Shown here: piece by piece, positions 1-5,915 of the stretch
Layout: each line of letters opens with the position of its first letter
Numbering within the stretch: position 1 is the stretch's first letter
DNA from: MGBC108787 sp964430695
Lineage (GTDB): Bacteria > Bacillota_I > Bacilli_A > RF39 > UBA660
Reading direction: 5' to 3'
Assembly (NCBI GenBank): GCA_964430695.1
Contig: CAYSFO010000033.1
Coordinates: 1 to 15,979 of the forward strand
Length of the DNA stretch: 15,979 nucleotides
Translations under genes and position numbers: made by a program
The notes under the pieces: generated by a model
Database searches by the model: none
What the model was told of the DNA's origin: nothing
What the model saw: only the letters and a program-made list of their open reading frames with translations

Positions 1-23
1 ACACGTATAACGTGTGGTTTTTT
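1..23 (+). terminator. Probable intrinsic terminator of a plus-strand gene left of the window
   Basis: Stem ACACG/CGTGT with loop TATAA (1-15) is followed by GG and a run of six T on the plus strand. The stem may extend beyond the left edge. It would end a rightward transcript whose gene is not in the window. Confidence 0.5.
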
Positions 24-49
24 AGTTTGAACCATAGGTCAAACTAAAA
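20..49. repeat. Long AT-rich inverted repeat between terminators
   Basis: TTTTAGTTTG (20-29) pairs perfectly with CAAACTAAAA (40-49). A bulged A and an inner ACC/GGT pair close a three-base loop. Neither strand has a T run directly after the stem, so it is not a clean intrinsic terminator by itself. It lies between the plus-strand terminator at 1-23 and the cspA terminator. Confidence 0.45.
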
Positions 50-71
50 TAAAAAACTACTATACAGTAGT
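50..71 (-). terminator. Intrinsic terminator of the cold-shock gene, overlapping its stop codon
   Basis: On the minus strand, stem ACTACT/AGTAGT with a four-base loop (56-71) is followed by a T-rich tract (50-56). The TAG stop of the cold-shock gene (60-62) falls inside the hairpin. The stem is only six pairs and AT-rich, so efficiency may be modest. Confidence 0.5.
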
Positions 72-272
72 TAATTCAACAGTTGCGACATCTATTGCTT
101 GAAGGCCTTTAGAAGTTTCAATTAATTTAAAATCTACGATGTCTCCTTCTTTTAATGTCTTGTAACCTTCTTTCGAAATAGCTGAATAGTGAACAAAGAT
201 ATCTTCTAGATCGTTACATTCAATGAAACCGTATCCTTTTTCATTATTAAACCATTTGACTTTTCCGCGCAT
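60..272 (-). CDS. cspA: Cold-shock domain protein (CspA/CspB family)
   Basis: A 70-residue single-domain cold-shock protein, the family's usual length. It should bind single-stranded nucleic acid in the cytoplasm and act as an RNA chaperone. RNP1 is visible as KGYGFIE (residues 12-18) and RNP2 as DIFVHYSAI (24-32), with the aromatic residues that stack on bases. The N-terminal GKVKWFN strand is typical. The start at 272 has AAGGAG about ten bases upstream. The gene is divergent from agrB and ends in a hairpin. If the extended -10 at 385-393 is its promoter, it has a leader of roughly 100 nt, as is common for cold-regulated csp genes. Which csp paralogue it is cannot be told from sequence alone. 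Confidence 0.95.
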   Translation of the reverse strand: MRGKVKWFNNEKGYGFIECNDLEDIFVHYSAISKEGYKTLKEGDIVDFKLIETSKGLQAIDVATVELTTV

Positions 273-367
273 TTACTAACACCTCTCCTTCTTACTCATG
301 AATTAACAATACCACTATCACAAACCATAAACAATAAAATGCGTTCGACAAAATATGCAGTATGCAT

Positions 368-394
368 TTGTGACACTTGATAAGATTATCACAA
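368..394. promoter_or_regulatory. Nested inverted repeat over the putative cspA -10
   Basis: The inner repeat TGATAA-GA-TTATCA (378-391) is perfect. An outer repeat TTGTGA ... TCACAA (368-373 and 389-394) surrounds it. The position over the presumed -10 suggests a repressor operator, but the site is not recognised and chance is possible in AT-rich DNA. Confidence 0.3.
385..393 (-). promoter_or_regulatory. Candidate extended -10 promoter for cspA
   Basis: TGTGATAAT on the minus strand matches the TGnTATAAT extended -10 with one mismatch. No good -35 is seen 16-18 bp upstream. The implied leader to the start codon is about 100 nt. The hexamer sits inside a nested inverted repeat (368-394). Confidence 0.35.
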
Positions 395-490
395 TATGAA
401 AAGCGTTAACAGCTACTTTTGTCTCAAATATAAAAAATTATTGTTTAAATTTATCTGTCGTTAGAAAATTTTTAATTCATATTCTTTTAA

Positions 491-522
491 GACTAAAAAT
501 TTTTTTATTTATACATTTAGTC
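491..522 (+). promoter_or_regulatory. Inverted repeat upstream of agrB, candidate activator site
   Basis: GACTAAA (491-497) and TTTAGTC (516-522) are perfect 7-bp inverted copies separated by 18 bp. They end just upstream of where the -35 of the agrB promoter should be. They do not match the classic AgrA/LytTR direct-repeat consensus, so the binding protein is unknown. The rest of the 273-570 divergent region shows only the cspA and agrB promoter elements listed here. Confidence 0.3.
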
Positions 523-544
523 GATTTTTGTCTTTAAAAAGTGA

Positions 545-550
545 TATTAT
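545..550 (+). promoter_or_regulatory. Candidate -10 of the agrBD promoter
   Basis: TATTAT lies 20 bp before the agrB start codon and leaves a leader of about 14 nt that contains AGGTGAG. There is no recognisable -35 at 16-18 bp spacing (the best is TCGATT at 18 bp). This fits a promoter that needs an activator such as AgrA. Confidence 0.35.
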
Positions 551-570
551 TCTTTCGGCGTAGGTGAGTT

Positions 571-1167
571 ATGAAAGAAGTATTTGTTAATAATTCAATA
601 AACTATTTAGTAAAAAATAATGCTTGTTCTAAAGAACAGATGAATGTTTTTCGATATACTTTAGAGTCATTATACTCTTTAGTGACTAAAACAAGTGCTG
701 TACTATTACTTTCTATTCTTTTAGGAACTTTTAAAATTACAATTCTTTCCCTATTTCTATACGGAGTATTAAGAGGTTTTACTTTTGGCATTCATGCCTC
801 AAAAAACTTATATTGTTGGATTACAACACTGTGTGTATATATAGTTTTTCCTTTTATTATTAAAACGTTTGTTTTTCCAAACCAAATTTTAATTGTTTTA
901 GACACAATTGCTATTCTGGCGATTCTTTTATGGGCTCCAGCAGATACACCTGCTCGGCCTTTATTAAATAAGAAAAAAAGAGTTATGAATAAAGTTATTT
1001 CCTTTGTTTTGTCCACAAGTATTCTTTTATTAAGTCTCTTTATTCGTAATCAAGATTTTAATGAAATTGTTAGTTTTGTACTTCTACTAAATATGGTTTG
1101 TATTTGTCCACTTACTTATAGATTATTTCATATTCAATATAACAATTATAAATACTATCATAAATAA
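571..1167 (+). CDS. agrB: AgrB-type peptide-processing membrane endopeptidase
   Basis: A 198-residue polytopic membrane protein of the accessory gene regulator B family. AgrB removes the C-terminal tail of AgrD and forms the thiolactone or lactone ring of the autoinducing peptide at the membrane. The catalytic pair is present as His75 and Cys82 in GIHASKNLYC, with the seven-residue spacing of Staphylococcus aureus H77/C84. The family signature APADTPARPL follows near residues 122-131. Several hydrophobic segments (about 41-69, 83-120, 139-158 and 164-180) fit the known topology. AGGTGAG lies just before the ATG. It is followed 54 bp later by its substrate gene agrD and faces the sensor pair agrA-agrC on the other strand. 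The length is normal. Confidence 0.93.
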   Translation: MKEVFVNNSINYLVKNNACSKEQMNVFRYTLESLYSLVTKTSAVLLLSILLGTFKITILSLFLYGVLRGFTFGIHASKNLYCWITTLCVYIVFPFIIKTFVFPNQILIVLDTIAILAILLWAPADTPARPLLNKKKRVMNKVISFVLSTSILLLSLFIRNQDFNEIVSFVLLLNMVCICPLTYRLFHIQYNNYKYYHK

Positions 1168-1221
1168 ATTTTGGTTTAAATAGATAATATAGATATTTAA
1201 ACGCGGAAGGAGGGAAGTCAA

Positions 1222-1341
1222 ATGGCAGTTATATTTGCAAGTATGCTTTCAGGATTAGCAAGTGTTGTTAATAATGGAGTTTCAACTTTTTCACTTTTTT
1301 GGATTTGGGATGAAACAGAATGTCCTGAAGAAATGCTTTAA
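1222..1341 (+). CDS. agrD: AgrD-type autoinducing peptide precursor, serine-based
   Basis: A 39-residue peptide with a strong AAGGAGGG ribosome site eight bases before ATG. It is the expected substrate of the upstream AgrB and the source of the quorum signal read by AgrC. Residues 1-20 are hydrophobic/amphipathic, as in AgrD leaders. The tail DETECPEEML (30-39) aligns well with the S. aureus AgrB recognition tail DEVEVPKEL, which places the cut between Trp29 and Asp30. The segment before it is STFSLFWIW (21-29). The usual cysteine, five residues from the cut, is absent. The only Cys is Cys34 in the discarded tail. Ser24 (six-residue ring) or Ser21 (nine-residue ring) would have to form a lactone. 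The gene ends directly at the shared bidirectional terminator. Confidence 0.9.
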   Translation: MAVIFASMLSGLASVVNNGVSTFSLFWIWDETECPEEML

Positions 1342-1373
1342 AAAACAAAAACACGCCTTAGCGTGCTTTTTTT
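1341..1373. terminator. Bidirectional terminator shared by agrBD and agrAC
   Basis: Stem CACGC/GCGTG with loop CTTA (1352-1365) has seven T on the plus-strand side (1367-1373) and a T-rich tract on the minus-strand side (1341-1351). It can end both convergent transcripts. The agrC stop codon (1358-1360) lies in the loop, and the last agrC codons form one arm. Confidence 0.8.
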
Positions 1374-2629
1374 AGTTGCAACTCTATATAATAAAAATCA
1401 TTTATAATACTTATTTCTTCTTTTATTAGATGATTTCTTTTAATAGAAAATAATCCGAGTCCACTCCCTCGATTCTTCGTTGAATAATATTTATCACCAA
1501 TTTTGTCTAAATCTATATTATTACAATAATTATTTCCTACTTTTATATATATGTCATTTTCATCCTCATATAAATCCATAGTAATAATTGGAGTTTTTGT
1601 TTCTTCACTTGCTTCAATTGCATTATCTAGAGCTATTCCTAGACATTCTGAGATACTATTAAAAGATTTTGGTTCTAATTTAATAAATGGATCTTCTTTT
1701 AAATTATTATAAATCAACACATCATACTTCTTATTGTACAATTTTTCTGCCACAATTCCTTTAATTCCATTTGGAATATTGTATATATTATTATTTCGAA
1801 TACTAAACGTTGTTTCTTCTTCTAATAATTCATCAATCAAAGCATTTACTTTTTTATTGCCAAAGGTTTTCATCGCCGACAATTTATGTTTGATATTATG
1901 CTTATATATTTTATATTCATCTAAAAATTTACCATATTTATCATTGTAGTCTATTAGCTTGTTATTTGATATTTTTAGCATTTCTTCATTATATCTTGAG
2001 CGAATGATTGATATAAATAGAATTACAAAAATTATAACTAAAACTAATATTAACTGCAAAGAATTATGATTGTCGAAATTGGATACATTAATTATGCCTA
2101 AAGCCGCTATAGTAATAAATATTAAATAGATTATATTATAAATTGTTTTGTTTTCTGTAAAAATATTGCTTAATTTTTGAAAAAAGTTTCTAAGAATATT
2201 AATTGATAATAATATATTTCCGCCAATTACTTCTAATAATGTTATTATTAAATTAATATATGTTAGAGAATTTGCTGAAGTGCTATTTGTTATTATTCCA
2301 CTATATAATAAGGCATTTGTTATAATTAGTTCCATTAAACCAAGAATTAAACATATTAAGATATAACTCGTTATTATCCTTTTCCAATTATCTTTAAATA
2401 CCAATTTTAATTCTCCACTAAAAATAATAAAATTTAATACAACTTTTATTCCAATTATATGAATTGAAACTGTTAATAAATTTAATATAGTCGCTATCAA
2501 TGCATAAAAAATATTTTTAAAATTAAATATCATTTTATAATTATTTAATTTTGCATACCCTAAATCATAAAATATCATGCATATAAAAGTAATTATTGTA
2601 TATAATCTCATATCAACTATTTCTGTCAT
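1358..2629 (-). CDS. agrC: AgrC-type sensor histidine kinase
   Basis: A 423-residue membrane sensor kinase of the AgrC/GHKL class, presumed receptor for the AgrD-derived peptide. The N-terminal half has about six hydrophobic segments (residues about 8-210). A cytoplasmic linker leads to the phospho-acceptor box with KHN in place of RHD (His244). The ATP-binding domain shows the N box ALDNAIEA (Asn336) and the G box GSGLGLFSIK (388-397). I place the start at 2629 because GAGGAG lies just upstream. The in-frame ATG at 2683 has no ribosome site and would lie deep inside agrA. With this start the gene overlaps the 3' end of agrA by 17 bp, suggesting translational coupling. The stop codon sits in the loop of the terminator shared with agrBD. 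Confidence 0.9.
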   Translation of the reverse strand: MTEIVDMRLYTIITFICMIFYDLGYAKLNNYKMIFNFKNIFYALIATILNLLTVSIHIIGIKVVLNFIIFSGELKLVFKDNWKRIITSYILICLILGLMELIITNALLYSGIITNSTSANSLTYINLIITLLEVIGGNILLSINILRNFFQKLSNIFTENKTIYNIIYLIFITIAALGIINVSNFDNHNSLQLILVLVIIFVILFISIIRSRYNEEMLKISNNKLIDYNDKYGKFLDEYKIYKHNIKHKLSAMKTFGNKKVNALIDELLEEETTFSIRNNNIYNIPNGIKGIVAEKLYNKKYDVLIYNNLKEDPFIKLEPKSFNSISECLGIALDNAIEASEETKTPIITMDLYEDENDIYIKVGNNYCNNIDLDKIGDKYYSTKNRGSGLGLFSIKRNHLIKEEISIINDFYYIELQLKKAR

Positions 2630-3338
2630 TTGACTCCTCAACTTCCTTTTTATACTTTTTAGATAACATTGGTACTTTTTCATTTGTGTTAAGAATAAAG
2701 TAACCTTTTGACCAGTTATATTCTTCTACTCTATCGGTATTTACAATACATGCTCTATGCACTTGTTTAAAACGATCATCTAAGAAATTTAAAGAATCTG
2801 CTAAACTTAAGTTTAGAGAATAACTCGTTTTATCTGTATTAATAATGATTTTTCTCTCTTCTTTATCACGATAAATATATGTAATAGAACGATAGAAAAT
2901 TTGAATGTTTAAATTTCTACTATTAAACTTGAACATCTTATTATCAAAATTTCTTTTGAAAATCGCTTTTAAATCTTTTTTGAGTCTAGGTTCCATATCA
3001 TGAAATTTTTCTATAAAATCAAATACTTCATAAACACTACGATAAGCTGTTTCAAACATTTTATCGTGATTTGTTAAGAAAATAATTTCACTTTCCCAAT
3101 CATTATCTCTTATAAATTTAGCTATATCTATCCCACTAACTTTTGATTCTAATTCAATGTCCATAATATAAATTTTGCGTTCCGAATTATCTTTGATGAT
3201 TTCTTTCAAAGCTGTTGTGTATTTCGTAAAGTAATCCACCTTAATCTCTTCGTCTTTAAAAATATCCATTTCTCTTAAAATCTTCTTAATTAACATTTGT
3301 GTCTTTTTGTCATCCTCAACAATTATAAACTTTATCAT
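2613..3338 (-). CDS. agrA: AgrA-type response regulator with LytTR DNA-binding domain
   Basis: A 241-residue response regulator, close to the 238 residues of S. aureus AgrA. The receiver domain (1-125) has the acidic pocket EDD (8-10), phospho-acceptor Asp60 in YIMDIEL and Thr89 in FLTNH. The C-terminal half (about 140-235) is a LytTR domain, seen from the pattern INTDKTSYSLNLSLADSLNFL followed by FKQVHRACIVN. It should be phosphorylated by the AgrC encoded immediately downstream and activate agrBD and target promoters. An extended -10 promoter lies about 34 bp upstream. The order agrA then agrC is the reverse of the staphylococcal operon. Confidence 0.92.
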   Translation of the reverse strand: MIKFIIVEDDKKTQMLIKKILREMDIFKDEEIKVDYFTKYTTALKEIIKDNSERKIYIMDIELESKVSGIDIAKFIRDNDWESEIIFLTNHDKMFETAYRSVYEVFDFIEKFHDMEPRLKKDLKAIFKRNFDNKMFKFNSRNLNIQIFYRSITYIYRDKEERKIIINTDKTSYSLNLSLADSLNFLDDRFKQVHRACIVNTDRVEEYNWSKGYFILNTNEKVPMLSKKYKKEVEESNDRNS

Positions 3339-3371
3339 ACTTCATCTTCCCCAACTAGTTTACTATTTGCA

Positions 3372-3380
3372 ATTATATCA
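3372..3380 (-). promoter_or_regulatory. Extended -10 promoter for agrA-agrC
   Basis: TGATATAAT on the minus strand is an exact TGnTATAAT extended -10. It lies directly after the T tract of the preceding terminator, with no convincing -35. The predicted leader is about 26 nt. The promoter does not depend on an obvious activator site, suggesting constitutive receptor expression. Confidence 0.6.
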
Positions 3381-3388
3381 TAGATTCT

Positions 3389-3422
3389 AAAAAAAAATAC
3401 AAAATATTTTATTTTTTGTATT
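3389..3422 (-). terminator. Intrinsic terminator of the 199-aa gene, stop codon in the loop
   Basis: On the minus strand AATACAAAA pairs perfectly with TTTTGTATT around a nine-base loop (3396-3422), followed by seven further T (3389-3395). The TAA stop (3409-3411) of the upstream gene is in the loop. The stem is long but AT-rich. Confidence 0.65.
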
Positions 3423-4008
3423 CTTCTAATAAATAACTTTTATAAAATTCGGAGAATGTCGCTGGTACATTAAAATTTTTGTTAATATATTCCACCATTG
3501 TAGGTATATTTGAATGATTTCCAAAAACAATTATTTTTCTAGGTTTATAAAAATTTGTTAATAAGTGATTGATTACTTTTCCTATATTGTTATTGAATAT
3601 TTGTAAATTAACTCTTAACAATTTGGACTTATTTTTTTTCATATAATAATAGTCAATATAGTTATTTGTTATATTCATAAAACTTGTATCTTTATTTAGT
3701 TTTACTATATCTTCTATATTTTTAATTTCTATTTTTTTGAAATAATCATTTAGTACTTCTTGAAAAGTTTCTAATTGTACTTCCGTTATTAATTCATTTT
3801 TAATGAAACATAAATTCCAGCCGAAAAGAGGGATTTTTATATGATTTTTATTTAAGAAATCATTAAATTCATTATAAAACATATTTTTATTTGTTATTTG
3901 ATCTTCTTTTAAGCTTTTAAAGGTTTGTTCTATCACTTTGTTTTTAGTTATATTTAAAAGTAATAGTTCATTATCACATACATACATTACAAAATGAATT
4001 TTTTTCAT
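3409..4008 (-). CDS. Unrecognised 199-aa protein in the slot of mbl after spoIIID
   Basis: I do not recognise the family. The protein is soluble-looking, lysine/asparagine-rich, without signal peptide or membrane span. The first strand region (KKIHFVMYVCDNELLLLNIT) and the C-terminal segment KIIVFGNHSNIPTMVEYIN resemble, by eye only, the outer strands of actin-like (ASKHA) folds, the latter in place of the usual GGGS.. adenosine motif. No intact nucleotide-binding loops are seen. I chose ATG 4008. A GTG at 4017 overlaps the spoIIID stop and is the alternative start. Either way the gene is immediately after spoIIID and should be co-transcribed with it, ending in its own terminator. In Bacillus the actin-like gene mbl follows spoIIID. 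Confidence 0.75.
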   Translation of the reverse strand: MKKIHFVMYVCDNELLLLNITKNKVIEQTFKSLKEDQITNKNMFYNEFNDFLNKNHIKIPLFGWNLCFIKNELITEVQLETFQEVLNDYFKKIEIKNIEDIVKLNKDTSFMNITNNYIDYYYMKKNKSKLLRVNLQIFNNNIGKVINHLLTNFYKPRKIIVFGNHSNIPTMVEYINKNFNVPATFSEFYKSYLLEEYKK

Positions 4009-4013
4009 AATTA

Positions 4014-4268
4014 TCACTCACACTTTTTTGCATATTTTTCTTTTGTCTTTTCTCCTCCTTTGATATGTCTTGTTAATAAGTGTTCATTTAAAATTGTTTT
4101 TATTTGGCTATCCAACGCAGGAGAAATCTTTTTTAAACGTTCTTGCATATCTTTATGTACTGTACTTTTACTTATATTAAAATGCTCAGCTACTTCTCTA
4201 ATGGTAGCATTTGTTTTTATTAAGTATTCTGCTTCTTCTTTTACTCTAGTTGTGATTTTTTTGTTCAT
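4014..4268 (-). CDS. spoIIID: Stage III sporulation regulator SpoIIID
   Basis: An 84-residue DNA-binding protein that matches the sporulation regulator SpoIIID, which switches mother-cell genes on and off after engulfment begins. The helix-turn-helix is REVAEHFNISKSTVHKDMQ (residues about 24-42), containing the diagnostic SKSTVHKD. The downstream motif RHIKGGEKTKEKY (67-79) parallels the B. subtilis RHLRGGEATKLKY segment that contributes to DNA contact. ATG 4268 is fixed by an in-frame TAA two codons upstream. The only Shine-Dalgarno-like sequence, AAGGGG, lies in the 3' arm of a strong hairpin (4279-4310), 11 bases away. It follows spoIIQ and probably shares its transcript with the 199-aa gene. 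Confidence 0.95.
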   Translation of the reverse strand: MNKKITTRVKEEAEYLIKTNATIREVAEHFNISKSTVHKDMQERLKKISPALDSQIKTILNEHLLTRHIKGGEKTKEKYAKKCE

Positions 4269-4278
4269 TATTTAAACA

Positions 4279-4310
4279 ACCCCTTGATAAAATATATTTT
4301 TATAAGGGGT
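4279..4310 (-). promoter_or_regulatory. Strong hairpin between spoIIQ and spoIIID carrying the spoIIID Shine-Dalgarno
   Basis: ACCCCTT and AAGGGGT form the base. With one bulged C the stem extends to 13 pairs around a small AT loop. On the minus strand it is followed by TTGTTT, a weak T tract, so it may partly terminate spoIIQ transcripts. Its 3' arm contains AAGGGG, the only candidate ribosome site of spoIIID, which would be masked when folded. Confidence 0.6.
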
Positions 4311-4319
4311 CTTCTATTC

Positions 4320-4946
4320 TTAATTTAATTCATCAATATTCATAGAATAAAAATTTTCTGGATTTAAAACTTGACCATTGTAATTGACTTCAAATAACAT
4401 TGAATTTTCTTCTGTACAGAATTTATTATTGTTACTTTTTCCTAGGACATCTCCCCCTGCAATGGTATCGTTTATCTTAACTTTTACATCTTTTAATCCA
4501 TAATAGATTGTCGTTAAGTTTGTGTTATGAGATACATAAACTACTGTATTTAAAATCTCATCTTCTTTCACATCAATTACAGTTCCATCTAAACTGGCTA
4601 CAACGTCAAATTCTTCATTACTCGCATATACAACACCACTATTTTGGAGATATGTATTTTCGTAATAAATTAAAGAATTTCGTTGTTCTTCTTCTGAACC
4701 ATCTTTATCGTAAAATGATTTGTTTATACTTACTTTATCACTAGTGTATGGTTTTGAAATTGTAGTTTGTGACGTATTTACAACGGGTGTCACTGATTCT
4801 ATTAATGAATTCATCACATATGCTTCATCAAGTGCATCCGCAGGTTTTAAGTTTTTAGGAATAAACATTAAAGAAATCATTATTACACAAATACTTATTA
4901 CAAATAAAGTTGGTTTCACGTATCCTTTCAATTTTCTATTCGTCAT
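4320..4946 (-). CDS. spoIIQ: SpoIIQ-like LytM/M23 domain protein, catalytic histidines missing
   Basis: A 208-residue single-pass protein with one N-terminal membrane segment (about 10-28) and a C-terminal peptidase M23/LytM fold. EFDVVASLDGTVIDV (about 112-126), followed by VVYVSHNTNLTTIYYGL and GDVLGKS, is the conserved core also found in B. subtilis SpoIIQ. SpoIIQ is the forespore partner of SpoIIIAH in the engulfment channel. The metal-binding HxH of active M23 enzymes is replaced by SML in SMLFEV, and the upstream HxxxD His is also absent. It is therefore a scaffold, not an endopeptidase. ATG 4946 has AAGGTGA five bases upstream. The GTG at 4955 is inferior. A sigma-F-like promoter precedes it and spoIID is immediately upstream, as in Bacillus. 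It is shorter than the Bacillus protein (283 aa). Confidence 0.85.
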   Translation of the reverse strand: MTNRKLKGYVKPTLFVISICVIMISLMFIPKNLKPADALDEAYVMNSLIESVTPVVNTSQTTISKPYTSDKVSINKSFYDKDGSEEEQRNSLIYYENTYLQNSGVVYASNEEFDVVASLDGTVIDVKEDEILNTVVYVSHNTNLTTIYYGLKDVKVKINDTIAGGDVLGKSNNNKFCTEENSMLFEVNYNGQVLNPENFYSMNIDELN

Positions 4947-4968
4947 ATCAATCACCTTCCTAGTAGGT

Positions 4969-4997
4969 AGTTTCGCCCAAAAGGTGGATAATTATAC
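4969..4997 (-). promoter_or_regulatory. Sigma-F-like promoter for spoIIQ
   Basis: On the minus strand, GTATA (4993-4997) and GGCGAAACT (4969-4977) are separated by 15 bp. This matches the forespore sigma-F pattern GYATA and GGnnAnAnT closely. It ends 22 bp before the spoIIQ start, and its -35 abuts the spoIID stop codon. spoIIQ is a sigma-F gene in B. subtilis. Confidence 0.6.
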
Positions 4998-5906
4998 CAA
5001 TTTATTTATTGAAATATCGTTATAATAATAATTTAAAATTTCTTGGTAGGTAAAACCTTCCTTCGCCATACCATTTGCTCCGTATTGGCTCATTCCAACT
5101 CCATGCCCATATCCTTTAGTTGTAATGGTAATATTGTTGTTATCAACATTGATTTTAAAATCAGTAGATCTTAAGGATAATAATTGTCTAATTTGTGTTC
5201 CTAAAAATTCCTGATTGTTGATAACTAAGCTTTCTACGCGATTGGTGAGATTGCGTTTTATGTTACTAATGTTGATAACTGTGCAATTTGTAAGATTTAA
5301 TTTATTACAAAATTCATTTTTAGTAAAACTTGTATTTACAGAAAAGTTATTTAATTGTTCGTTGTCCCAGGAAGAAGAGACAGATTTAATATAAGGAAGA
5401 GATTCTTTAAAAACAGATTGCGCATCTTCGGTGATTCCATTACTCATAGCAAAATAAAATGCTTCAATAATTTCCCCGTCATAGTACATCACTTCTTTTT
5501 CAGTAGCTGTAACAGCTTTTGTTACTTTTTCTAAATAGTACGCATATTGGTCTTGCCATTTTTCTTTCATTTCTTCTTTGGTGATATACGCTTGGTTTGT
5601 TACGTCATTTAATATATCGTAGTCTTGATTCTCGTTTGTATTTATTTTATACATGGCATAGGTCCTTGAGGCGACTGCTTGCGCTTTTAAAGCTTCTTCA
5701 TGAAAGGATGCAGGCATTTCCGCTGCTAAGACACCGATTAAGTATTCTTCTAAATTTAATTCTTCTATTTTATTCTCTTGTGTTTTTATTTTGATTGTAT
5801 CTTCTGTCTCAAAAAAAGAGTGATCAGTTTCTTTTTTGGTACTAATCACTACAATCAATATGAAACTTAAAATGACTACTGCTCCTAATAGTATTTTATT
5901 TTTCAT
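4992..5906 (-). CDS. spoIID: Stage II sporulation protein D, engulfment lytic transglycosylase
   Basis: A 304-residue membrane-anchored lytic transglycosylase. In sporulation it degrades septal peptidoglycan with SpoIIP and SpoIIM to drive engulfment. A signal anchor lies at about 5-22. The family motif EYLIGVLAAEMP (54-65) carries the catalytic Glu63, followed by EALKAQAVASRTYA. A middle SNGITE segment and the C-terminal GYGHGVGMSQYGA motif (265-277) complete the SpoIID domain. AAGGAG sits six bases before ATG. It starts only nine bases after ywzB ends and so is probably also transcribed from the rpiB promoter. In Bacillus spoIID is a sigma-E gene. I saw no convincing sigma-E site. Length is slightly below the Bacillus protein. 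Confidence 0.95.
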   Translation of the reverse strand: MKNKILLGAVVILSFILIVVISTKKETDHSFFETEDTIKIKTQENKIEELNLEEYLIGVLAAEMPASFHEEALKAQAVASRTYAMYKINTNENQDYDILNDVTNQAYITKEEMKEKWQDQYAYYLEKVTKAVTATEKEVMYYDGEIIEAFYFAMSNGITEDAQSVFKESLPYIKSVSSSWDNEQLNNFSVNTSFTKNEFCNKLNLTNCTVINISNIKRNLTNRVESLVINNQEFLGTQIRQLLSLRSTDFKINVDNNNITITTKGYGHGVGMSQYGANGMAKEGFTYQEILNYYYNDISINKLV

Positions 5907-5915
5907 AAACGCTCC

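Noticed and set aside
368..394. CRP-type binding site (TGTGA/TCACA)
   Set aside because: The spacing between half sites is about 16 bp, not 6, so it is not a CRP/FNR site.
2630..2683. Longer agrC beginning at ATG 2683
   Set aside because: No ribosome binding site precedes it and it would overlap agrA by 71 bp. ATG 2629 has GAGGAG just upstream.
4320..4400. Sigma-E promoter for spoIIID near the end of spoIIQ
   Set aside because: A GAATATT -35-like sequence exists, but the -10 matches only about four of the conserved positions, too weak to report.
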